Below, piece after piece: positions 16,953 through 23,359 of a stretch of DNA of 47,958 nt. The stretch is from Gammaproteobacteria bacterium (GTDB lineage Bacteria > Pseudomonadota > Gammaproteobacteria > SZUA-140): contig JALSIC010000084.1 of assembly GCA_026981935.1 (NCBI GenBank), forward strand, positions 1 to 47,958. The letters run 5' to 3'. Below the pieces are notes generated by a model. It searched no databases, had not been told where the DNA came from, and saw nothing but the letters and a program-made list of their open reading frames with translations. Position 1 is the first letter of the stretch; the number at the start of each line of letters is the position of its first letter. The translations under genes and the position numbers were made by a program.

Positions 16953-18428
16953 ATGGAGCGCCAGTGGACTATAGTCACGTTGGGCCTGGAGTTGTCTGAG
17001 CAGGCACTGGCATCCACTGTGCTGGGCGAGCATTACTCTGTTGTCCAGACCGGGAAACCCGAGGAAGCCGTAAGCGTGATTGAGGAAAGACAGGCTGATC
17101 TGGTGATTTGCGAACAAAAGCTTCCAGGCACCACGGGTACCGTATTTCTTCACCACTGCCGTTTGCGCTTTCCGGAAGTTGTGCGTGTCCTGACGGGCGA
17201 TCTTTCGGAGACGGAGTTGCAGAGCGCGATCAGCGAAGCCGCGATCTATTCTTTTCTAAGGAAGCCATGGCTGGGTTCCCAGCTGGAGCTGGAGATACGT
17301 CGTGCTCTGGAGAATCAGGAGCTTGCGTACCGGCACCGTCATTTGAGTCGCAAGCTCAAGTTTACCGAGGACATTATAGAGCGGTCGGCGCAGCGTTCCG
17401 CAGCGCGCGACAGCAGCAACCTGTCGTTTCACAAGCTTCTTTATTGCAGTCCCAGCATGGCGGAGCTGTGCAACGTTGCACGCAAGGCTGCTTTTACCAA
17501 TCTGCCAGTGCTGATCCAGGGTGAGACCGGTACCGGCAAAGAACTGCTGGCGCGTGCAGTCCATGAAAATAGTGAACGTCGTGATCAGCCAATGCTGGTG
17601 CAGAACTGCGGAGGCATGTCCGATGAGTTGCTACACTCGGAGCTGTTTGGTCACAAGCGGGGTTCCTTCACGGGCGCGGTGAGCGACCGGCTGGGACTGT
17701 TTCCGGCTGCTAATGGGGGGACGGTATTCCTGGACGAGATCTCCGAGATTTCGCCGGCCTTCCAGGCGAGCCTGCTGCGATTTCTGCAGGAAGGCGAGGT
17801 CAAACCGCTTGGATCTGACCGCGTACACCATTGTGACGTGCGGGTCATCGCTGCGTCCAACCGTCCGCTGAGCGAACTGGTGGCTGAGGGCCGGTTCCGC
17901 CAGGACCTATACTTCAGGTTGAACGGGTTCCAACTGACTATTCCACCGTTGCGGGAGAGGGTGGACGACATCCCATTGCTGGCCGAATATCTTGCGAGAA
18001 AGTACGGCGAGTCGATCAATCGGCGCATACTTGGTATTGCTCCCGAGGTGTTGGAGCGGCTCAAGGCTTATCATTGGCCAGGCAACGTCCGTGAACTTGA
18101 GAACGAAATGAAGCGGATGGTGGCGTTGGCCGAAGACGGCGAATATCTTACCCTAGGAAGGCTGTCTCCTCATCTGGTGGATCTGGTGCCGGTCAAGGTG
18201 GACTGCAACAATTGCATGAAACTGAAGGGCGAAACGTTGAAGGAGAAGATCGAGTTCATCGAGAGCGAACTGGTTCGCGCGGCACTTCAACGTCACCGTT
18301 GGAATCAGAGTAAAGCGGCGGCTGAACTCGGTCTGTCACGCGTGGGGTTGGCCAACAAGATCAAGCGATATGGCCTGAACGGTAGGGGCCGGTTGCGGTC
18401 GACGGGGGCCGCCACACATGAGCAATAA
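16953..18428 (+). CDS. Sigma-54-dependent activator of the HoxA/HupR type with degenerate receiver
   Basis: The protein has 491 residues. Residues 1–125 are receiver-like but lack the acidic pair at the end of strand 1 (TIVTLGLE). The phospho-acceptor position is Glu54 (CEQKLPG aligns with DQRMPG), although the conserved Thr and Lys (LTGD, RKPW) remain. Residues ~165–400 are the AAA+ domain with Walker A GETGTGKE, GSFTGA in place of GAFTGA, and LDEISEISP. The C-terminus has a Fis-type HTH (NQSKAAAELGLSRVGLANKI). Homologues HoxA and HupR switch on hydrogenase operons. No kinase or sensory hydrogenase gene is present here. It probably drives the hupS promoter at 18803. Its last 11 bp overlap the next gene. 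Confidence 0.9.
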   Translation: MERQWTIVTLGLELSEQALASTVLGEHYSVVQTGKPEEAVSVIEERQADLVICEQKLPGTTGTVFLHHCRLRFPEVVRVLTGDLSETELQSAISEAAIYSFLRKPWLGSQLELEIRRALENQELAYRHRHLSRKLKFTEDIIERSAQRSAARDSSNLSFHKLLYCSPSMAELCNVARKAAFTNLPVLIQGETGTGKELLARAVHENSERRDQPMLVQNCGGMSDELLHSELFGHKRGSFTGAVSDRLGLFPAANGGTVFLDEISEISPAFQASLLRFLQEGEVKPLGSDRVHHCDVRVIAASNRPLSELVAEGRFRQDLYFRLNGFQLTIPPLRERVDDIPLLAEYLARKYGESINRRILGIAPEVLERLKAYHWPGNVRELENEMKRMVALAEDGEYLTLGRLSPHLVDLVPVKVDCNNCMKLKGETLKEKIEFIESELVRAALQRHRWNQSKAAAELGLSRVGLANKIKRYGLNGRGRLRSTGAATHEQ

Positions 18429-18660
18429 CGGCAGGAAACCGGCCGTGAAGGTCGGTAAGCTGGTCTCCTTTCCCCACTCACGTACTCGTCCTCCCCATGC
18501 CGCTGAAGGTTTCCGCGATCTGGGTATTTCCAGGCTGGCCCGCGAAGTTGGCATGGTCCAACCCAATCTCAAGGGACATTGGTGCAGCCGTTGCCGCGGG
18601 ATCTGGTTTGGCTTTATAGGCGAGGTGGAATGTCCTGTGTGCGGCAATCGGAATGGTTGA
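18418..18660 (+). CDS. Small zinc-ribbon protein between activator and hupS
   Basis: The protein has 80 residues, and its ATG lies inside the activator 3' end. The N-terminus is basic. The C-terminus carries WCSRCRGIWFGF and ECPVCG, a C-x2-C-x12-C-x2-C zinc ribbon with the same spacing as in canonical HypA. I do not recognise a named family. Being co-transcribed with the activator, it could be a regulator partner or a hydrogenase assembly factor; neither can be shown from sequence. Confidence 0.75.
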   Translation: MSNNGRKPAVKVGKLVSFPHSRTRPPHAAEGFRDLGISRLAREVGMVQPNLKGHWCSRCRGIWFGFIGEVECPVCGNRNG

Positions 18661-18702
18661 TCAGGCACACGTCGCTGCTGCATACCTGGTTGGCGCCCTT
18701 GT

Positions 18703-18728
18703 TGTAAACTTACTTTGCTGTAAAGTAC
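18703..18728 (+). repeat. Direct repeat TGTAAA…TAC upstream of hupS promoter
   Basis: TGTAAACTTAC (18703–18713) and TGTAAAGTAC (18719–18728) lie ~75–100 bp before the sigma-54 promoter, a usual distance for an enhancer site. A role as the activator-binding site is a guess. Confidence 0.3.
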
Positions 18729-18802
18729 ACGGGTGGACCGCCCGATTGTTCTGACAGCAATTAACCAACTGATTATAGATGCTTCCTGCATCTGTTCTAC
18801 GG

Positions 18803-18817
18803 TGGCACCAATCCTGC
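18803..18817 (+). promoter_or_regulatory. Sigma-54 promoter of hupSL
   Basis: The sequence TGGCACCAATCCTGC has a perfect -24 element (TGGCAC), exact GG-N10-GC spacing and a -12 element CTGC (consensus TTGC). Transcription would begin near 18829, leaving a ~100-nt leader before hupS. It fits control by the adjacent sigma-54 activator. Confidence 0.75.
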
Positions 18818-18931
18818 TTGTCTGTATACCACCATCAGCAAAGAAGAGACGGGCTCAAGGATTCCATGTCGCAATGTCACTGGCGCGACACTGGAATAAG
18901 CAACCGTGCGGCAGATAAGAGGAGTTTCGAT

Positions 18932-19894
18932 ATGGCCAATATTCTCTGGCTCCAGGGCGGAGCCTGTTCCGGTAACACGATGTCTTTTCTGAATGCCGAG
19001 GAGCCAAGTGCCTGTGATCTGGTCACGGACTTTGGTATGAATATCCTCTGGCACCCTTCCCTGGGCATGGAGCTAGGAGACAACCTGCAGCAGATGCTGC
19101 GTGACTGTGTATCAGGCAAGATCAAGCTCGACATTTTCGTGTTTGAGGGCACAGTGGTGAATGCGCCCAATGGGACCGGAGAATGGAACCGCTTTGCAGG
19201 CCGTCCGATGAAGGAGTGGGTTCGAGAACTATCAGATGCGGCCGACTTTGTTGTCGCTATCGGCGATTGTGCCACCTGGGGTGGTATCCCCGCGACCGCC
19301 CCCAATCCATCAGATTCCCAGGGGCTTCAATTCCTCAAGCGTGATCACGGAGGTTTTCTGGGTAAAGACTTCAAGGCCAAGAGTGGTCTGCCTGTTATCA
19401 ACATCCCAGGTTGCCCGGCCCACCCGGATTGGGTGACCCAGATTCTGGTTGCTGTGGCTACCGGGCGGGCCGGCGATCTGACCTTGGACGATTTTCAGCG
19501 GCCCAAGACTTTCTTCCAGAGTTTTACTCAGACTGGCTGCACGCGCAACATGCACTTTGCCTACAAGGTATCCGCCACTGAGTTTGGCCAGCGCAAGGGC
19601 TGCCTGTTCTATGACCTTGGTTGCCGTGGTCCGATGACTCACAGTCCCTGCAACCGCATTCTCTGGAACCGCGTGTCATCCAAGACTCGCGCAGGAATGC
19701 CTTGCCTCGGTTGCACAGAGCCGGAATTCCCCTTTTTTGATCTAGCGCCTGGCACCGTCTTCAAGACGCAAACCGTCATGGGTGTACCCAAGGATATGCC
19801 GGAAGGGGTAGACAAGAAGGGTTATATCAAGCTGACCGGTGCCGCTAAGGCTGCCGCGCCTGCGTGGGTGGAACAGGATATTTTTGTCGTCTGA
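18932..19894 (+). CDS. hupS: HupS, small subunit of group 2a [NiFe] uptake hydrogenase
   Basis: The protein has 320 residues from the ATG at 18932, with GAGGAG eight bases upstream. This start gives MANILWLQGGACSGNT directly, so there is no twin-arginine signal peptide and the enzyme should stay in the cytoplasm. Proximal cluster residues appear as CSGN instead of the usual C-x2-C, a feature of cyanobacterial HupS and mycobacterial HucS. Other cluster ligands lie in GDCATWGG, PGCPAHPDW, TGCTRN, CLFYDLGCRGPMTHSPC and CLGCTEPEFPFFD. It passes electrons from the NiFe site to partner proteins. From memory it is closer to cyanobacterial HupS than to membrane-bound group 1 enzymes. Confidence 0.96.
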   Translation: MANILWLQGGACSGNTMSFLNAEEPSACDLVTDFGMNILWHPSLGMELGDNLQQMLRDCVSGKIKLDIFVFEGTVVNAPNGTGEWNRFAGRPMKEWVRELSDAADFVVAIGDCATWGGIPATAPNPSDSQGLQFLKRDHGGFLGKDFKAKSGLPVINIPGCPAHPDWVTQILVAVATGRAGDLTLDDFQRPKTFFQSFTQTGCTRNMHFAYKVSATEFGQRKGCLFYDLGCRGPMTHSPCNRILWNRVSSKTRAGMPCLGCTEPEFPFFDLAPGTVFKTQTVMGVPKDMPEGVDKKGYIKLTGAAKAAAPAWVEQDIFVV

Positions 19895-19934
19895 CCAGCG
19901 CCGACATGAAAATAAAACTCGGAGGAGGATAATT

Positions 19935-21536
19935 ATGACTGAAGCAGTCCAGACACTCGATATCTCACCAGTCGGCCGCGTCGAGGGCGATCTCGATGTG
20001 CGAGTTGATGTACAGGACGGCGTGGTTGTCAATGCCTGGACACAGGCCGAGCTGTTTCGCGGATTTGAGATTATCCTGCGCGACAAGGATCCACAGGCCG
20101 GGCTGGTTGTAACACCGCGTGCTTGTGGTATCTGTGGGGCGTCGCATCTGACCTGTGCTGCCTGGGCGCTGGATACGGCTTGGCAGACGGAAGTGCCGCG
20201 CAATGCCATCATTGCCCGCAATCTCGGACAGATAGCAGAAAGCCTGCAAAGCCTGCCGCGTCATCACTATGGTCTGTTTATGATCGATATGGTGAACAAG
20301 AATTACAAGAACAGCCAGTACTATGAGGAAGCGGTCAAACGTTGGGCGCCTTTCACCGGGAAGCACTATGAACTGGGGGTGACTATCTCTGGCAGGCCGG
20401 TGGAGATATATGCCATGCTCGGTGGCCAGTGGCCGCACTCCAGTTACATGGTGCCTGGTGGCGTGATGTGTGCGCCTACCTTGTCTGATGTTACCCGGGC
20501 GTGGTCAATCCTCGAGCATTTTCGAACCAACTGGCTGGAGCCCGTGTGGCTAGGGTGCTCGCTTGAGCGTTATGAAGAGATCAAGACTTATGACGACTTC
20601 ATGGCCTGGTTGGATGAGCGACCCGAGCATGCCAATTCTGATCTTGGGCTTTACTGGCGCATGGGTACGGAAATCGGCCTGGACAGGTTTGGCAGGGGGT
20701 TGGGTAAATATGTTTCCTGGGGCTATCTTCCACACGAGGAGAAATACAACAAACCAACCATTGAAGGCCGCAACCGCTCAGTGCACATGCCAAGTGGCAT
20801 CTATCTCGGTGAATCTGACACCCATATGCACATGGATCAGGCACTTGCGCGCGAGGATGTTACACATGCCTGGTATGATGAACAGGATGGACCGGTACAT
20901 CCTTTCGACCGCACCACTAACCCCGTAGCACAGAACAAAGGGGATTTCGGCGGCAAGTATTCCTGGTCAACAGCCGTGCTGCATTCCGAATACGGTCATC
21001 TGGAAGCAGGGCCGCTGGCACGCGAACTTGTGTATGGCGGAGGACACATGGAGGATTGGCAGCACCGTGATGGCCTTGTGCTTGATATGTACAGGAAAAT
21101 GGGTGGGGCCAGTGTCCTGCTGCGCCATTTCGCGCGTATGCATGAGATCAAGTATCTTTATCGCATGGCGGAACGTTGCCTGCGTGAGCTGCGTTTCAAC
21201 GAGCCTTTCTACATCAAGCCCAAGGAACAGGATGGGCGTGGATGGGGAGCTACCGAGGCCATCCGTGGTGCGCTCTGCCACTGGATCGATGTCGAGGGAG
21301 GCAAGATCAAGAATTACCAGATAATCGCACCGACTACGTGGAATGTCGGTCCACGCACAGAAGGAGGGGAACGCGGTCCAATCGAGGAGGCATTGATCGG
21401 TACGCCGATTGCTGATCCTGCGGATCCTGTGGAGGTTGGGCATGTGGCACGGTCCTACGATTCCTGTCTTGTCTGCACTGTCCACGCGCATGATGCCAGG
21501 ACTGGGGAGGAGTTGGCTCGTTTTCGGACCGCCTGA
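19935..21536 (+). CDS. hupL: HupL, large NiFe-site subunit of group 2a uptake hydrogenase
   Basis: The protein has 533 residues, 40 bp after hupS, with GGAGGAGG before the ATG. The N-terminal L1 motif RACGICGASH and the C-terminal L2 motif DSCLVCTVH supply the four Ni-binding cysteines. After the final His there is a 16-residue tail (AHDARTGEELARFRTA) that the maturation protease would remove once Ni is inserted. SPVGRVEGDLDV opens the protein, as in the family. It oxidises H2 at the NiFe(CN)2CO site. Full length with no substitutions in the key motifs. Confidence 0.96.
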   Translation: MTEAVQTLDISPVGRVEGDLDVRVDVQDGVVVNAWTQAELFRGFEIILRDKDPQAGLVVTPRACGICGASHLTCAAWALDTAWQTEVPRNAIIARNLGQIAESLQSLPRHHYGLFMIDMVNKNYKNSQYYEEAVKRWAPFTGKHYELGVTISGRPVEIYAMLGGQWPHSSYMVPGGVMCAPTLSDVTRAWSILEHFRTNWLEPVWLGCSLERYEEIKTYDDFMAWLDERPEHANSDLGLYWRMGTEIGLDRFGRGLGKYVSWGYLPHEEKYNKPTIEGRNRSVHMPSGIYLGESDTHMHMDQALAREDVTHAWYDEQDGPVHPFDRTTNPVAQNKGDFGGKYSWSTAVLHSEYGHLEAGPLARELVYGGGHMEDWQHRDGLVLDMYRKMGGASVLLRHFARMHEIKYLYRMAERCLRELRFNEPFYIKPKEQDGRGWGATEAIRGALCHWIDVEGGKIKNYQIIAPTTWNVGPRTEGGERGPIEEALIGTPIADPADPVEVGHVARSYDSCLVCTVHAHDARTGEELARFRTA

Positions 21537-21618
21537 TTCATTGGGCACATCCAGTCAAAACTGCTTTCCCGCCTGTTCTGGGTCGGGTGGTGGTTGATTG
21601 TAGAGGAGAAGATCTGCA

Positions 21619-21933
21619 GTGAGCCAATCCCACGATGATATCATCAGAAGGCGAATCGGCGATCTGCTTGCCGGCGGGCTTGAAACTCAGACAGAGCCTT
21701 TCCCGGAGACTGAGAAAGAGTTCGCCAGTATTCTGGACCAGTTGCGTGAACTGCCGCCAGATGACCTGGAGGGCAAGCTGGTTATCTCGGGTTTAGTGGA
21801 CCATCCTTACGGTGAGGAACAGCAGCGCTGCCTTGAGTGTATGTATTACCTCGTGCACCGCAAGTGGTGTGACCTTCCCGAGCTGGCTGTGCCTGTAGAA
21901 GCCGAGTGGTGGTGTCGCCTCTGGCGTATCTGA
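21619..21933 (+). CDS. HiPIP-like four-cysteine protein 1, hydrogenase-associated
   Basis: The protein has 104 residues from the GTG at 21619 (GAGGAG ten bases upstream). It has exactly four cysteines, all in the last 35 residues: CLECMYY, nine residues from the second to the third Cys, CDLPEL, then WWCRLWRI, giving C-x2-C-x9-C-x14-C. The C-terminal part resembles high-potential iron–sulfur proteins, which end in C-x-LFPGK..V-x-A-x-GWC-x2-W. No signal peptide is present, unlike periplasmic HiPIPs. A paralogue follows directly. Placed right behind hupSL, it is a candidate electron carrier or cluster assembly protein. The HiPIP relation is my inference; a zinc site is the alternative. Confidence 0.7.
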   Translation: MSQSHDDIIRRRIGDLLAGGLETQTEPFPETEKEFASILDQLRELPPDDLEGKLVISGLVDHPYGEEQQRCLECMYYLVHRKWCDLPELAVPVEAEWWCRLWRI

Positions 21934-21945
21934 GTGGGAGAAGAC

Positions 21946-22296
21946 ATGGTGAAGGGAGCAGCAGTCAGCCCTGAACAGGCCACGGTCAACAACGAATTGC
22001 GGGTGCGCCTGCGTGACATGCTGGAAGACAGGTTGGAGACGGAAGTTGAGCCACGTGCCTACGACGACAATACCACCCAGAGCATCGTGGTGCGTCTGCA
22101 AGAGCTTGCGCCTGACGATTATGAGAATAAGCTTCGCATTGCAGGTTTTACCCTGATGCCCTGGCGAGCCGGTGACGAGATTGAGTCAGCCTGCGCAACC
22201 TGCATGTACTATGTCGTCCACCGCCGGTTCTGCGAGCTGCCGGAGTTGATGTTGCCAGTTGAGCCAGAGTGGTCGTGCAGGCTCTGGCGAATCTGA
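21946..22296 (+). CDS. HiPIP-like four-cysteine protein 2, hydrogenase-associated
   Basis: The protein has 116 residues from the ATG at 21946, with GGGAGA six bases upstream; a GTG at 21934 abuts the previous stop and would add four residues. It is a tandem paralogue of the preceding gene. Shared landmarks are the ET-x-x-EP segment, LxELxPDDxExKLxI(A/S)G, and a C-terminus CATCMYY, CELPELMLPVEP, CRLWRI with identical C-x2-C-x9-C-x14-C spacing. Again there are four cysteines only and no signal peptide. Divergence in the N-terminal half and near-identity around the cysteines suggest an old duplication with a conserved metal or cluster site. Confidence 0.7.
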   Translation: MVKGAAVSPEQATVNNELRVRLRDMLEDRLETEVEPRAYDDNTTQSIVVRLQELAPDDYENKLRIAGFTLMPWRAGDEIESACATCMYYVVHRRFCELPELMLPVEPEWSCRLWRI

Positions 22297-22336
22297 CTCT
22301 GTAGTTCTGAACGGCTGGGTTCAGCATGATGTATTG

Positions 22337-22813
22337 ATGTTGACTATCATTGGTTGTGGCAATTCCAACCGGCGTGATGACGGGGCGGGCGTGGCTGTTG
22401 TACAACGCCTGCAAGCCCTGCTAAGTAACAGCTTGCCGATGAATATCCGTATATTCGACGCCGGAACGGGTGGTATGGATGTCATGTTTCAGGCCCGCGG
22501 CAGCAGCGCGCTGATTTTGATTGATGCCTGCATCAGCGGGTCGGAACCGGGTGCGGTGTTTGAGATCCCGGGGAAGGAGCTGGCGGTCCGGCCAGCACCC
22601 TCCTATAACCTGCATGATTTCCGCTGGGACCATGCGCTTTTCGCCGGTCGCCGGATCTACGGTGATGACTTTCCTGAGGACGTGACTGTCTACCTCATCG
22701 AGGCCGCTTCTATCGAATTGGGAATTGGCCTCAGCCCCGAAGTCGAACAGGCTGTGGAAAAAGTGATCAGCAAGGTAGCCGGGCGGGTCCGGGCGCTGCA
22801 AGACAATGGCTGA
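22337..22813 (+). CDS. Hydrogenase maturation protease (HupW/M52 family)
   Basis: The protein has 158 residues from the ATG at 22337 (MLTIIGCGNSNRRDDGAGV). The start motif GCGNxxRxDDGAG is diagnostic, with the Ni-sensing Asp in RDDG (Glu in many relatives). A second metal-binding Asp lies in IFDAGTGGMD, and the His in PSYNLHDFRWDHAL lies in the expected region. It removes the C-terminal tail of HupL after nickel insertion. Upstream in-frame codons back to 22259 overlap the previous gene and are unlikely starts. Its last 8 bp overlap the next gene. Confidence 0.92.
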   Translation: MLTIIGCGNSNRRDDGAGVAVVQRLQALLSNSLPMNIRIFDAGTGGMDVMFQARGSSALILIDACISGSEPGAVFEIPGKELAVRPAPSYNLHDFRWDHALFAGRRIYGDDFPEDVTVYLIEAASIELGIGLSPEVEQAVEKVISKVAGRVRALQDNG

Positions 22814-23144
22814 TTGGGTCCGTATCGCTCAAGGGAGCCTGTACCTCGATGCCGGCCTTTATGAGCGCTGGTTCGCGGGCGTGCAGACCGTAGTACTGTT
22901 GGGTGATCCCCTGATGTTGGTGCTAGTGCCGGTCGTCCATGCCCCAGCAGGTGGCTTGCTGATCAAAGTGCGCAATGCCCGCGGCGACAGGGTGATTCAC
23001 GCCGCCGAGGGGCTGGCTGGTCGTGGTTTGCCGACAGACATCGAGGGTGATTTCCCCGCCGCCTGGGACAGCAGTGTTGCGGCACTGCGGATCGATATGA
23101 CAGCAGGTGGATGCTGGCAGGACCATGCGGGAGGTTTCGGTTAA
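22806..23144 (+). CDS. Conserved-looking hypothetical protein at end of hupSL operon
   Basis: The protein has 112 residues and starts MADWVRIAQGSLYLD. Its ATG lies 8 bp before the protease stop, so translation is coupled. It appears to be a compact mixed alpha/beta protein without membrane segments: VVLLGDPLMLVLVPVVHAP, then GGLLIKVRNARGDRVIHAAE. I do not recognise a named family. The operon position implies a part in hydrogenase maturation or quality control. No catalytic motif can be pointed to. Confidence 0.7.
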   Translation: MADWVRIAQGSLYLDAGLYERWFAGVQTVVLLGDPLMLVLVPVVHAPAGGLLIKVRNARGDRVIHAAEGLAGRGLPTDIEGDFPAAWDSSVAALRIDMTAGGCWQDHAGGFG

Positions 23145-23359
23145 CAAGACTCTGGACTCGTCATATCTTTTGTCAGGGTCAAAAAGGATCATGCAAAGGC
23201 TGAAGGGTGTACAGGCAATCTGTTATACATGCTATCGGTCACGCGTGTGTTTGCGTGAATGCTCCTGGTGGTGCATGGCAGCTCGGTAGTCTCTGGCAGC
23301 TATTTGTGGAGGGGGTGCTATCGCTAAAAATATAGCGGAAAAGAGAAGGATGGAAGAAT

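Noticed and set aside
18691-18705. Second sigma-54-like site TGGCGC-N5-TTGT upstream of hupS
   Set aside because: Spacing fits but the -12 GC is GT; the site at 18803 is much closer to consensus and better placed.
18733-18918. 61-codon open frame before hupS
   Set aside because: It overlaps the predicted sigma-54 promoter, has no ribosome site and no recognisable sequence.
18932-18975. Possible export signal on HupS from the longer upstream reading (18779)
   Set aside because: The upstream codons have no twin-arginine motif or hydrophobic core, and the ATG at 18932 has a strong ribosome site and the family N-terminus.
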